Part shown: piece after piece, positions 8,244 through 15,934 of the stretch
Layout: each line of letters begins with the position of its first letter
Numbering within the stretch: the first letter of the stretch is position 1
Source: Bacteroidales bacterium
GTDB taxonomy: Bacteria; Bacteroidota; Bacteroidia; Bacteroidales; UBA932
Reading direction: 5' to 3'
NCBI GenBank assembly: GCA_017615445.1
Contig: JAGAAD010000083.1
Coordinates: 1 to 24,060, forward strand
Length of the DNA stretch: 24,060 bases
Notes under the pieces: model-generated
Told to the model about the DNA's origin: nothing
What the model saw: only the letters and a program-made list of their open reading frames with translations
The model's database searches: none
Position numbers and translations under genes: made by a program

Positions 8244-9839
8244 ATGAAAAAATTCTTTTTGTTAATGGCAAGTGTCCTTATGATAGGCACATTCGCCGTT
8301 TCATGTAACCCTAACGAGGAGACTCCCGACGATCCTGATAAAGGTAAGGAAGAGCCCCAGCCGGAACCTGAGAAGAGCAAGGCAGCCAAGCTCCTTACCT
8401 TCAGCCTGACCAGCGGGGAAGTAGTCCTCGAGGGCGAAATCTTCGACGCCGACAAGGTTGTCGAGATTCAGTACAAGCCGGAAGAAGCAGAAGCACTCAA
8501 GAATGCAACTGCAGCTTACACTATCTCCGAGAAGGCTACCATCGCTCCGGATCCTGCAACAATCACCGATTGGAGCGCAGATGTGAAGCTCACGGTCACC
8601 GCCGAGGACGGCGAGACCAAGAACGAGTACACCGTGCAGGCCACTCCTCTTGAGTTCGCAGTCACCATCTCTCCTGTTCCGGACATTGACGGAATGCTTC
8701 TGACCGCCGCCGGTGCCAACAACGACATCGCTTACTATGCAGGCAACGCCATCGCATTCTCGGGCGTCAGCAACATAGTCACCAGCGACAGGCGCGTCTA
8801 TGACCTCAACTTCAACTATGCCGGCGAGCTCAACTGGGGTGACATCCTCCCTGAGGCTAGTGTCATGGCCCTTGGCAATGACGACAACGGCGTTCTTATC
8901 GCAGCAGTGGGTTACGGCGATCCCGAGTGGACTGTCGCTCCCGTGGACGGCGACGGCGCCATCACCTGGAACTACACCAGCGGCACCCGCTTCTATGCAT
9001 GGAAGGATGGCTGGGACAAGGCTCCTGTCAAGATCTATGAAAACGGCAGCCGTCTTATGTACATGAACGTGAACGGCGACATTAACAGCAAGATGCTCAT
9101 CGTGGCAAAGCAGGGCGCCAATGACGGCGGCACCGGCAACCACCACCTCTTCCACTTCGAGGACGGTGTGGTGAGCGGCGCAAAGTGGGCATGGTTTGAG
9201 ACCCATATCGCAGAGGTCGCAATGACCGGCGTTCAGAACTACACTCCTGGCTTCTGGAGGCTCGGCGCATCCGCAGGCAGCACCGTTTCTCCTCTCGGAG
9301 TCGAGAAGGAAGACGCTCTCTTCGTCTGGGGACAGGCTCTCACCGGACTTGGAACTGCAGACCCGGCTTACAGCGACGACAAGTGGGGCAAGGACGGCAA
9401 CGCAGGTATGATCGTGGCAGCTCGTCAGGGCTATCAGGGAACTGATATGATCCTCGAGGGAACCGCCGAGACAGTCAACGGAAAGACCAAGCCTCACCGC
9501 TACGGCGGCCTCTATGGCTGGGGCAACTTCTGCGCAACCGGCTCCGTCAAGGCATTCAAGTACAATGGAAACGTCTATGCCGCAGTCGTGGGCAGCAACT
9601 GGAATGAGACTCACTTCACTCTGGTGGACGTCAGCGCAAGCTCTGCCGGCAACACCGTCGCCCTCTATCCTACCACCAGCCTCAACCAGGGCGCAATGGC
9701 AGGCGGCGGCATGTGCTCGGTCGCATATGTCTATGATCCTGCTACCGACGCAGGCCACATCGCTATCCTCTTCGCAACTCCCGGCACGGACAAGTCTTCG
9801 ACTCTCCGCAGGCTTGACCTAACCCGTGAGAAGAAATAA
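8244..9839 (+). CDS. DUF5018-like surface lipoprotein of the SusCD cluster
   Basis: This 531-residue lipoprotein has the lipobox AVSC (Cys21), then an acidic Pro/Glu linker (about 22-45) that would hold it off the membrane. Residues about 47-133 look like the immunoglobulin-like DUF5018 domain: LLTFSLTSGEVVLEGEIF early and VKLTVTAEDGETKNEYTVQA at the end, a pattern seen in Bacteroidetes polysaccharide-utilisation lipoproteins. The remaining 400 residues are Gly/Asp/Trp-rich repeats of short strands, possibly a beta-propeller, with no catalytic motif that I recognise. As the last gene of the cluster it probably acts as a surface ligand-binding protein; that role is inferred. The A-rich leader without a Shine-Dalgarno is typical of highly expressed Bacteroidetes genes. 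It converges with the next gene with only 4 bp between stops and no room for a separate terminator. Confidence 0.88.
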   Translation: MKKFFLLMASVLMIGTFAVSCNPNEETPDDPDKGKEEPQPEPEKSKAAKLLTFSLTSGEVVLEGEIFDADKVVEIQYKPEEAEALKNATAAYTISEKATIAPDPATITDWSADVKLTVTAEDGETKNEYTVQATPLEFAVTISPVPDIDGMLLTAAGANNDIAYYAGNAIAFSGVSNIVTSDRRVYDLNFNYAGELNWGDILPEASVMALGNDDNGVLIAAVGYGDPEWTVAPVDGDGAITWNYTSGTRFYAWKDGWDKAPVKIYENGSRLMYMNVNGDINSKMLIVAKQGANDGGTGNHHLFHFEDGVVSGAKWAWFETHIAEVAMTGVQNYTPGFWRLGASAGSTVSPLGVEKEDALFVWGQALTGLGTADPAYSDDKWGKDGNAGMIVAARQGYQGTDMILEGTAETVNGKTKPHRYGGLYGWGNFCATGSVKAFKYNGNVYAAVVGSNWNETHFTLVDVSASSAGNTVALYPTTSLNQGAMAGGGMCSVAYVYDPATDAGHIAILFATPGTDKSSTLRRLDLTREKK

Positions 9840-9843
9840 AATC

Positions 9844-10671
9844 TTATAGATCTATGTCGGTCTGGCTGATCAACCCGTTCATCAGGGCATAGACAGTCAG
9901 ACCGGCGATGGTCTTGATGCCCAGTTTCTGGGTGATGTTCTTGCGGTGAGTAGTCACCGTGAAGACTGAAATAAAGAGCTTGTCCGCGATTTCCTTATTA
10001 GTGAGACCGCGGGCAACTTCTTTTACTATCTCCTTTTCGCGTTCTGAAAGGATGTCCTGGGAGTCATTTTCCTCAGGGTTTGCCTGCGCTTTGGTATGGC
10101 CTTTCTCGAGCAGTTCGGCCAGAGGCATAAGCACCTTTTCCTCTATCACGGTGTGGCGCCTGATGGCGTCCTCCACATTCAGGATGCCCACGAGCACTTC
10201 ATAGCGCGCGTCGCTCGTGTCGCTGTCCGGCAGGTGGCTCATCACTATGTTCTTGAAGTCCGTGAGTTTGTCCTCGGCATCGTCGTGCATCTCGCGGAGC
10301 ATATCCACGGAGAAGCGCGAATCGCGCTCGCCCTTCAGCAGGCCTTCGATGTATTTGAACACCACCTTCTCCTCGAAATGGATGTGCGTCTTGATGTCCA
10401 GCTCGTAATCGTCGAAGAAGCGGTTGATGACTGCGCTGTTCTCAGGGGAACACATCTGAGTCATCCTGTGGACATTGTCGTGGATCGCGACTATCGTGGC
10501 CTCCAGATAATGTCTGTGTGTGTTCCTCAGAATCCTGAGCAGCACCGGAATGTCCGAAGTGTCCAACTTCTCAAGATCCACCTTCGGATTGTCGGAGGTG
10601 TAGATCTCGCACAGAGTTGAGAACAGCGCGGGACTGATCCCGCTGACGCTTTGTAACTTCCTTGGTGTCAT
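9844..10671 (-). CDS. Hemerythrin-domain LuxR-type transcriptional regulator
   Basis: This 275-residue protein has two parts. Residues about 40-185 form a four-helix hemerythrin-like domain with the expected set of iron ligands in order: THRHYLE (His52/His54), HIHFEE (His96/98, Glu100/101), MHDDAED (His129) and RRHTVIEE (His173, Glu177/178). After a polar linker (about 190-205) comes a complete LuxR/GerE helix-turn-helix (about 208-267) with LSEREKEIV, GLTNKEIADKL and VTTHRKNITQKLG. The diiron site should sense O2, NO or redox state and adjust DNA binding; that is inferred from the hemerythrin and LuxR families, as no receiver domain is present. It is convergent with the SusCD cluster. Its upstream region holds the 51-bp repeats. 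The start at 10671 gives the full hemerythrin domain. Targets unknown. Confidence 0.9.
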   Translation of the reverse strand: MTPRKLQSVSGISPALFSTLCEIYTSDNPKVDLEKLDTSDIPVLLRILRNTHRHYLEATIVAIHDNVHRMTQMCSPENSAVINRFFDDYELDIKTHIHFEEKVVFKYIEGLLKGERDSRFSVDMLREMHDDAEDKLTDFKNIVMSHLPDSDTSDARYEVLVGILNVEDAIRRHTVIEEKVLMPLAELLEKGHTKAQANPEENDSQDILSEREKEIVKEVARGLTNKEIADKLFISVFTVTTHRKNITQKLGIKTIAGLTVYALMNGLISQTDIDL

Positions 10672-10713
10672 TCCGGCTGCGAATTTACTAATTTTTTATT
10701 TTTCTCGCCCTCC

Positions 10714-10898
10714 CGGCGCTAAAAACCCTCAATTCGCCGCCGATCTTATCCGAAACCACTCATCCGGCGCTAAAATCGCCCGAAAAAGCGCCAAAACCGT
10801 CCGAATACACCCAATCGGCGCCAAAATCGCCCGAAAAAGCGCCGAAATGACCATTCCCAATCATTCCGGCGCTAAAACAAGCGTTTTTGACGCGGAAA
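10714..10898. repeat. Degenerate 51-bp tandem repeat, four units, with phased A-tracts
   Basis: The heptamer CGGCGCY starts at 10714, 10765, 10816 and 10867, exactly 51 bp apart each time. Units 2 and 3 agree at 30 of their first 32 positions; units 1 and 4 are more diverged, and unit 4 runs into the end of the Myb-like gene. Inside unit 2, GGCGCT and AGCGCC form a perfect 6-bp dyad around a 15-bp spacer. A-tracts at 10772-10775, 10783-10787 and 10793-10796, and again at 10823-10826, 10834-10838 and 10844-10846, are spaced about one helical turn apart, so the DNA may be intrinsically curved. The 227-bp gap between the two minus-strand genes (10672-10898) contains nothing else that I can identify as coding. 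Confidence 0.7.
10874..10893 (-). terminator. Weak possible terminator after the Myb-like gene
   Basis: On the minus strand GCGT-CAAAA-ACGC is followed by TTGTTTT, beginning 6 bases after the TGA stop of the Myb-like gene. A four-base-pair stem is short, so termination here is uncertain. The sequence is part of the fourth 51-bp repeat unit. Confidence 0.25.
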
Positions 10899-11435
10899 TC
10901 AGCTATACCTTCTGACGGCGGGGTCGGAGAGGGTGAAGCCGAGCTTTTCGAGGCGGATTTTGATGGCGTTGCGCGGACGGCCGAACATTTCTTCGAGGTT
11001 GGGCCAGTTGGGATTCTCCTGATCCGTGCGAGTCCAAATGGCGCGGAGATCTTCGTCGTCCTGCGCGGACCATTTCAAGAAGGTGCAGGGGAAACGCAAT
11101 CGCATGCTACCCCTGTTCATCTTTCGGAAATTCACGAAGCGGATGATAAGGTCGTCCAGCATTCCGTCTGCCCCGGATTCAATCCAAGCCTCCACTCCTT
11201 CGTTGTCGTACTTATCCAGAAAGATTTCTAACTGCTCCGGGGTGAAGCCGGCCAGATCTTTTGTGAAGTGGTATAATTCGGGTTTAAGGAGCATTTCATC
11301 ATTATACACTTCGCAGATAGTGTTGATCATGTCAATGAGGCTGTCCTTCAAATCATAAATAGCGTGTTTGCGGCGCTGCTTAATGATTGCGCTGATCTGT
11401 TTTGTAAGATCGATGTTTTCAAGATTTGTGTCCAT
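10899..11435 (-). CDS. Myb/SANT-like DNA-binding protein, function unknown
   Basis: The gene encodes 178 residues from the ATG at 11433-11435; an upstream in-frame ATG at 11468 would add eleven residues (MFGALNLILKA) but overlaps an inverted repeat and looks less natural. The N-terminal two thirds are helical and charged with no recognised family. The C-terminal part (about 118-165) has the Myb/SANT-like pattern: KWSAQDDEDLRAIW, a spacer with PNWPNLEEMFGR, then RNAIKIRLEKLGF, like the small helix-turn-helix modules that count Trp and 'AI..RL.kLGL' in Bacteroidetes proteins. A DNA-binding role is inferred from this. It lies upstream of the hemerythrin regulator on the same strand, separated by the 51-bp repeats. 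A loose -7 match (TATTTTCG on the minus strand, 11492-11499) may be its promoter. Confidence 0.72.
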   Translation of the reverse strand: MDTNLENIDLTKQISAIIKQRRKHAIYDLKDSLIDMINTICEVYNDEMLLKPELYHFTKDLAGFTPEQLEIFLDKYDNEGVEAWIESGADGMLDDLIIRFVNFRKMNRGSMRLRFPCTFLKWSAQDDEDLRAIWTRTDQENPNWPNLEEMFGRPRNAIKIRLEKLGFTLSDPAVRRYS

Positions 11436-11442
11436 AGCTTTA

Positions 11443-11480
11443 AGAATTAGATTTAACGCCCCGAACATAACACTAATTCT
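11443..11480. promoter_or_regulatory. 8-bp inverted repeat just upstream of the Myb-like gene
   Basis: AGAATTAG (11443-11450) and CTAATTCT (11473-11480) are perfect inverted copies with 22 bp between them. With the start taken at 11435 the pair lies in the leader, directly before the coding sequence. It could be an operator, perhaps autoregulatory, or a weak leader hairpin; the wide AT-rich spacing favours DNA binding over RNA folding. Candidate only. Confidence 0.3.
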
Positions 11481-11563
11481 GTCACACCCACCGAAAATAT
11501 CATCGCTTTCGTATTAAAAAATAATTTTCACCTGTTTCTGGCCGGACTTACGCGCATATTTCG

Positions 11564-11571
11564 TATCTTTA
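11564..11571 (+). promoter_or_regulatory. Probable -7 promoter element of the nine-gene run
   Basis: TATCTTTA differs from the Bacteroidetes -7 consensus TAnnTTTG only in the last base and lies 23 bp before the ATG at 11595, the same spacing as at susC. The 15 bases ATATTTCGTATCTTT (11556-11570) are identical to those at 2804-2818. No other clear promoter was seen before the terminator at 22109. Confidence 0.45.
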
Positions 11572-11594
11572 CAAGGATATACTCAAACCGACTA

Positions 11595-12863
11595 ATGAAA
11601 AGGTATTTATTCCCGATACTGATAGCCGCCCTGGCGGTTTTCTCCTGCGGAAGCAAGGAGCCGACCCAAAGCGCTCCGAAGGCCCCGGCAGACCCGGCAA
11701 ACCTCTCTGTTCGGCTCGCCTCGGAAACTTCCGCCGAATTGACATGGACCCACGACGGCGAAGGTGTGGAAGGCTGGTGGGTGTTCCAGACGAAAGGAAA
11801 CGAATCCGTCAGCAATCAGCCTGTCAATCAGGCGGCTCCGCTCCCCGCTGAGGCCAGGAGCTATCTCTTCGAGGGCTTGACAAAGGGCGAGAGCTACCAT
11901 TTCGGAGTGAAGGCAAAAGGCGCCAAGGCCGGCAGTCAGATAGTGTATTCCGAGGAACTGACAGTCCCCGCGCCCGAACCTGGCCCGGGCCCTGAACCTG
12001 GCATGGTTCCCGTGACCCTCACCGCAGACGAAGCGGGGATGACGGCCGAATTCAAGAGCAAATCGGCCAAGGGCGAGGATGTGCTCATCAGCCTCGCAAA
12101 GGTCAGCAACAACCAGACAGTCCAAATCGACAAATACGAGATAGGCGCCGAAAAATTCCGCAGTTACACGGACTGGATCGGCCCCTACCATATGAAGACC
12201 GTTGCAGCGACCAGCCAGACATCGAATCTCACCGGTTTCGTGGGCGGCTGGCACGCCTCGAGCGGCGGCGCAGACGGCGACCCCACCGCACAGACGCAGT
12301 CCATAGAAATATACCTGGACGGCGAGCCCTTCGCGAGCGGCACCCAAGCCGGCACGGAAGCCAAGGTCGTCGTCCATAACAAGGTCGAGGCCCTGAACAC
12401 CAAACTCGGCGAATCCAAGCGCTTCGCAATCAACGAAGACGTCACCTACACCTTCAAGGACAGCCGTCTCTATGTGAAGGTGGAAATCACGGCCATCGAA
12501 GACGTCCGGATTGGCATCTACTACGGCATGCAGATCGCGGGAGGCTTCAGCAGCAAGTTCGAATTCCAGACTGAGGACGGACAGACCAAGACCACCACGA
12601 CTGATTTCTATTGCGCCGGCAAGGCGCGCGACATGACGGGTTACACTGCGAACGGCCATTCCGTCACCGCCCACATGTTCGACGAAGGTCTGGGAACCTT
12701 CTCCAAGGCCACCAAGGCCTACTCTGCGCTTGTCCAGTACTACAGCGCCGGCAACGGCAAAGGCTACTACATGCTGATAGGCGACAAGGACGCCTCCTCG
12801 AACTCCCTCGTCCTCAAAAAAGACGAGACCGTCTACTGGTACGGCTACTACGAATTCAAGTAA
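11595..12863 (+). CDS. Lipoprotein with N-terminal fibronectin type III-like domain
   Basis: This 422-residue lipoprotein has the lipobox VFSC (Cys18). Residues about 32-123 look like a fibronectin type III domain: ANLSVRLASETSAELTWTH at the start and YLFEGLTKGESYHFGVKAKG near the end, the usual FnIII strand pattern. A Pro/Gly-rich linker (APEPGPGPEPG, about 125-136) leads to a 290-residue C-terminal region rich in beta strands and aromatic residues, which I do not recognise; it could be a carbohydrate-binding or lyase-like beta-sandwich fold. It is the first gene of the nine-gene run and ends 3 bp before a putative glycosidase lipoprotein gene, so the two may act together at the outer membrane or cell surface. 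Function is otherwise unknown. Confidence 0.85.
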   Translation: MKRYLFPILIAALAVFSCGSKEPTQSAPKAPADPANLSVRLASETSAELTWTHDGEGVEGWWVFQTKGNESVSNQPVNQAAPLPAEARSYLFEGLTKGESYHFGVKAKGAKAGSQIVYSEELTVPAPEPGPGPEPGMVPVTLTADEAGMTAEFKSKSAKGEDVLISLAKVSNNQTVQIDKYEIGAEKFRSYTDWIGPYHMKTVAATSQTSNLTGFVGGWHASSGGADGDPTAQTQSIEIYLDGEPFASGTQAGTEAKVVVHNKVEALNTKLGESKRFAINEDVTYTFKDSRLYVKVEITAIEDVRIGIYYGMQIAGGFSSKFEFQTEDGQTKTTTTDFYCAGKARDMTGYTANGHSVTAHMFDEGLGTFSKATKAYSALVQYYSAGNGKGYYMLIGDKDASSNSLVLKKDETVYWYGYYEFK

Positions 12864-12866
12864 ACT

Positions 12867-14651
12867 ATGAACAGATACTTTCTGAAAGCAGCTATTCTAC
12901 TCGCCCTCGCAGGCTGCAAGGGCAATCAGGAGCAGGAAGTCCTCGAGCCTCGCTGGCTCGCGGCGGCCCGCCCCGAAGCATATCTCTATATAATAGACGA
13001 GAGCAAACCGGACTCAGTGACAGTCAGCATATCAGACACCCTCGTCAGAGGTACTAAGCTGGCAGCCGTCCCCGAGAAGACAAAGAAGGTGGACAAACTC
13101 AGCTATGTCTGCATCAAGAAGAGCAAGAAAGAATACGTCTGGGCCCGCAAGGACAACCTGACGGAAGACTCCACCGCAGTGGTTCTCGAAAAGAAAGTCT
13201 ATGTCCGCAGCGCAAGTTCGGTAATCAAAGACACCCTGACATCGACTATAGGGACGCTGGCCGAGAAGGGCGCATCCCTCCAGGTCGTGGGCTACGACCG
13301 CTTAGACCCGAAGACCGGGCGGGTGAACCGCTACAAGATCCGCTACCGCGACACAAGATGGGCGATAGGGGCGAGGCCGGACAGCACCGTGGACGCAAAG
13401 ACCATCAAGAACCTGCCTTGGGCGGAAGGCTGGATCTACGCCAAGTACACGGTCTACGAAGCGGGTGAATCCTGGCTGAACTACATGGCCGAGAAGTACG
13501 ATCCAATCCACTCCGCCGTGAAGAACCCCTACGGCGGCGGTCGCGCCATCGGGGCCGACTTCTACCCCCACGAAAAACCTATCTTCCGCGACCGCAAGGG
13601 CAATGACAAGATGCCCAAGGCCTGCTACTCGCTCTACCTTAACTTCTCTCCGGCCGTCATAGGCAATATCGAGGCCTACATAGCCCTCGCGAAGGAAACG
13701 AAGATCAATACCTTCGTGATAGACATCAAGGACAACGAATGCCCGGGCTACAAAGCCGAAGCGATGAGGCTCTATTCGCCCACCAACTACGCCCGCGCCA
13801 GCAAGAAAGGCGAGGCGCTCTACGAAAAGGCGGTCCGCCGTCTGCACGAAGAGGGCTTCTATGTCGTGGGCCGAATCACCTGTTTCAAAGACTCATACTT
13901 CGTCAAGGACAACCCGGAGAGCGCCATCACTGACCTCAGCACGGGCGAGCCGCTCTTCCACAACAAATCCCACTGGCCTAGCGCCTATGACCGTTCGGTC
14001 TGGCGCTTCAACGTGGAGCTCGCGAAGGAGTCCGTCCGCAAGTTCGGCTTCGACGAAATCAACTTCGACTACGTCCGCTTCCCGGACCGCATGACCAAGC
14101 TCGAGGACCATATAGACTACCACAACCGCTATGGCGAGACAAAAGTCCAGGCCATCCAGCGCTTCGTCACCTACGCATGCGACGAGATCCACGCCGTGGG
14201 CGCCTATGTCAGCATCGACGTCTTCGGCGAATGCGCGAACCCCGGCTACACGACCGCCTATGGCCAGTACTGGCCGGCTCTCTCGAACGTGGCGGACGTC
14301 ATGTGCGGCATGCCGTATCCGGACCATTTCCCGGACGGCTTCTACGGCATCAGCAAGCCGTGGAACCACCCCTTCGAGATCCTCAGCGCCTGGGGCCGCA
14401 GGGTGAACGCACGCCAGTCCGAGACCACCACTCCCGCACGCGTGCGCACCTGGGTGCAGGCCTACCACGTGATGAAGTATGTGGACAAGAACGGAATAGA
14501 CTACAACGCTGAGAACATCGCCAAGGAAATCCGCGGCCTCTGTTCTGTGGGCCTCAAGGGCGGTTATATCACCTGGCTCTCGTCCTCTAACATAGACCGC
14601 TATCGCAGCCAGAAAGAGGCGTTCTGTATAGACTACGCAAATGAAGAATAA
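12867..14651 (+). CDS. Putative glycoside hydrolase lipoprotein (DUF4015 type)
   Basis: This 594-residue lipoprotein has the lipobox LAGC (Cys17). Residues about 45-165 look like one or two SH3b-like domains (KLSYVCIKKSKKEYVWARKD is the typical edge). From about 255 onward lies a TIM-barrel region of the DUF4015 putative glycosidase family: NTFVIDIKDNE, then GFYVVGRITCFKD, the hallmark FDEINFDYVRFP (395-406), YVSIDVFGECAN, and a late GGYITWLSSSN. The acidic residues in DIKD and FDYVRFP are the likely catalytic candidates by analogy with family GH13-like barrels. The substrate is unknown; peptidoglycan-associated or envelope polysaccharides are plausible given SH3b domains but this is inference. 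The gene is 3 bp from both its upstream lipoprotein and downstream GTPase genes. Confidence 0.85.
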   Translation: MNRYFLKAAILLALAGCKGNQEQEVLEPRWLAAARPEAYLYIIDESKPDSVTVSISDTLVRGTKLAAVPEKTKKVDKLSYVCIKKSKKEYVWARKDNLTEDSTAVVLEKKVYVRSASSVIKDTLTSTIGTLAEKGASLQVVGYDRLDPKTGRVNRYKIRYRDTRWAIGARPDSTVDAKTIKNLPWAEGWIYAKYTVYEAGESWLNYMAEKYDPIHSAVKNPYGGGRAIGADFYPHEKPIFRDRKGNDKMPKACYSLYLNFSPAVIGNIEAYIALAKETKINTFVIDIKDNECPGYKAEAMRLYSPTNYARASKKGEALYEKAVRRLHEEGFYVVGRITCFKDSYFVKDNPESAITDLSTGEPLFHNKSHWPSAYDRSVWRFNVELAKESVRKFGFDEINFDYVRFPDRMTKLEDHIDYHNRYGETKVQAIQRFVTYACDEIHAVGAYVSIDVFGECANPGYTTAYGQYWPALSNVADVMCGMPYPDHFPDGFYGISKPWNHPFEILSAWGRRVNARQSETTTPARVRTWVQAYHVMKYVDKNGIDYNAENIAKEIRGLCSVGLKGGYITWLSSSNIDRYRSQKEAFCIDYANEE

Positions 14652-14654
14652 GCT

Positions 14655-15905
14655 ATGAAAGAATTACCGGTTTTGCTGTTGACAGGATACCTGGGAAGCG
14701 GAAAAACGACGCTTCTGAACAGGATCCTGACCAATAAGAAAGGAATCAAGTTCGCCGTAATCGTGAACGACATCGGCGAAGTGAATATAGACGCCAGCCT
14801 GATAGAGCAGGGCGGGGTGGTCGGAAAGAAAGACGAAAGCCTCGTGGCCCTGCAGAACGGATGCATCTGCTGCACCCTGAAGATGGACCTGGTCGAGCAG
14901 ATCAGGGACATCACGGCGATGAAACGCTTCGACTACATCGTGATCGAGGCCAGCGGAATCTGCGAGCCCGAGCCGATAGCCCAGACTATCTGCTCGATTC
15001 CGCAGATGGGACCCGAGTTCATCAAGGACGGCTATGCGCGCCTGGACTGCATTGTGACCATCGTGGATGCACTGCGCATGCGCGACGAGTTCAACTCCGG
15101 AAGCGACCTGACGAAGGCCGGTCTCGGCGAAGAGGATATCGAGAGCCTCGTTATCCAGCAGATAGAGTTCTGCAACATAGTGCTGCTGAACAAAGCCTCC
15201 GAGATCAGCAAGGAAGAGCTCGAGAAGGTTCGCCGCATAGTCCGCGAACTCCAGCCGAAGGCGGAGATAATCGACTGCGACTACGGCGACGTTCCCTTCG
15301 AGAAGATCCTGCATACGAACCTGTTCAATTTCGATAAGGTGGCGACCTCAGCAACCTGGATCAGCAAGGTGGAGGGCGCGTTCGACGAGCACGACGGAGA
15401 GGACGATGACGACGATGAGGATGATCACGACGAGCACGAACATCATCACCACGACCACGATGAAGATGAACACGAGCATCACCACCACCATCACCATGAC
15501 CACGAAGGCGGGGAAGTGGAAGAGTACGGAATCGGCACATATGTCTACTACCGCCGCGCGCCGCTGGACATAAACAAGTTCGACCACTTCATCGCGCGCA
15601 AATGGCCCAAGGACGTAATCCGCGCGAAGGGCCTGTGCTATTTCTCGCAGAATCCGGACGTGTGCTACCTCTTCGAGCAGGCCGGAAAGCAGATAGGCCT
15701 TAAGAACGTGGGGCAGTGGTTCGCCACCATGCCCGCGGACCAGCTGGAGACAATGATGATCCAGGATCCGGTCCTCAGGCGCGACTGGGACGACAACTAC
15801 GGCGACAGGATGCAGAAGATAGTGTTCATCGGCCAGCATCTGGACAAAAAAGAAATTGCCGATGCGCTTGACGCTTGTCTTGTAGATGAAGTGATTATTC
15901 AGTAA
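14655..15905 (+). CDS. COG0523/CobW-family GTPase, probable metal chaperone
   Basis: This 416-residue cytoplasmic protein has the Walker A motif GYLGSGKT (11-18), the diagnostic metal-binding motif GCICC (Cys70, Cys72, Cys73) and, in its C-terminal half, a CobW_C-type domain. Members of the family use GTP hydrolysis to hand zinc, cobalt or other metals to client proteins. Residues about 244-283 are an Asp/Glu/His tract with 17 histidines, including seven in a row, a likely metal-storage or sensing loop between the two domains. The guanine-specificity motif NKxD reads NKAS (179-182), so the usual Asp is Ser. It sits 3 bp after the DUF4015 gene and 29 bp before oadG. Which client it serves is unknown; the biotin/metal-dependent decarboxylase next door is one possibility, by position only. 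Confidence 0.92.
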   Translation: MKELPVLLLTGYLGSGKTTLLNRILTNKKGIKFAVIVNDIGEVNIDASLIEQGGVVGKKDESLVALQNGCICCTLKMDLVEQIRDITAMKRFDYIVIEASGICEPEPIAQTICSIPQMGPEFIKDGYARLDCIVTIVDALRMRDEFNSGSDLTKAGLGEEDIESLVIQQIEFCNIVLLNKASEISKEELEKVRRIVRELQPKAEIIDCDYGDVPFEKILHTNLFNFDKVATSATWISKVEGAFDEHDGEDDDDDEDDHDEHEHHHHDHDEDEHEHHHHHHHDHEGGEVEEYGIGTYVYYRRAPLDINKFDHFIARKWPKDVIRAKGLCYFSQNPDVCYLFEQAGKQIGLKNVGQWFATMPADQLETMMIQDPVLRRDWDDNYGDRMQKIVFIGQHLDKKEIADALDACLVDEVIIQ

Positions 15906-15934
15906 ATTCGCACGATTAAACCAAACCTCGATAT

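Noticed and set aside
8301..9758. A 485-codon open frame on the minus strand inside the DUF5018-like lipoprotein gene
   Set aside because: The plus-strand gene has a lipobox, a recognisable domain and operon context; the antisense product is low-complexity Val/Ala/Cys-rich and looks like a codon-mirror artefact.
10680..10687. TAAATTCG on the minus strand as a -7 element for the hemerythrin regulator
   Set aside because: One mismatch to consensus and so close to the start codon that the transcript would have almost no leader; not strong enough to annotate.
10714..10898. A short CRISPR array
   Set aside because: Although spacing is exactly 51 bp, the units are degenerate, the 'spacers' between GGCGC motifs are partly related to each other, and no cas gene is in the window.
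15384..15503. Repetitive GAC/CAC/GAT/CAT tract as a simple-sequence repeat or frameshift hotspot
   Set aside because: The frame is open throughout, codons are mixed, and a His/Asp-rich loop is common in COG0523 proteins; it is a coding feature.
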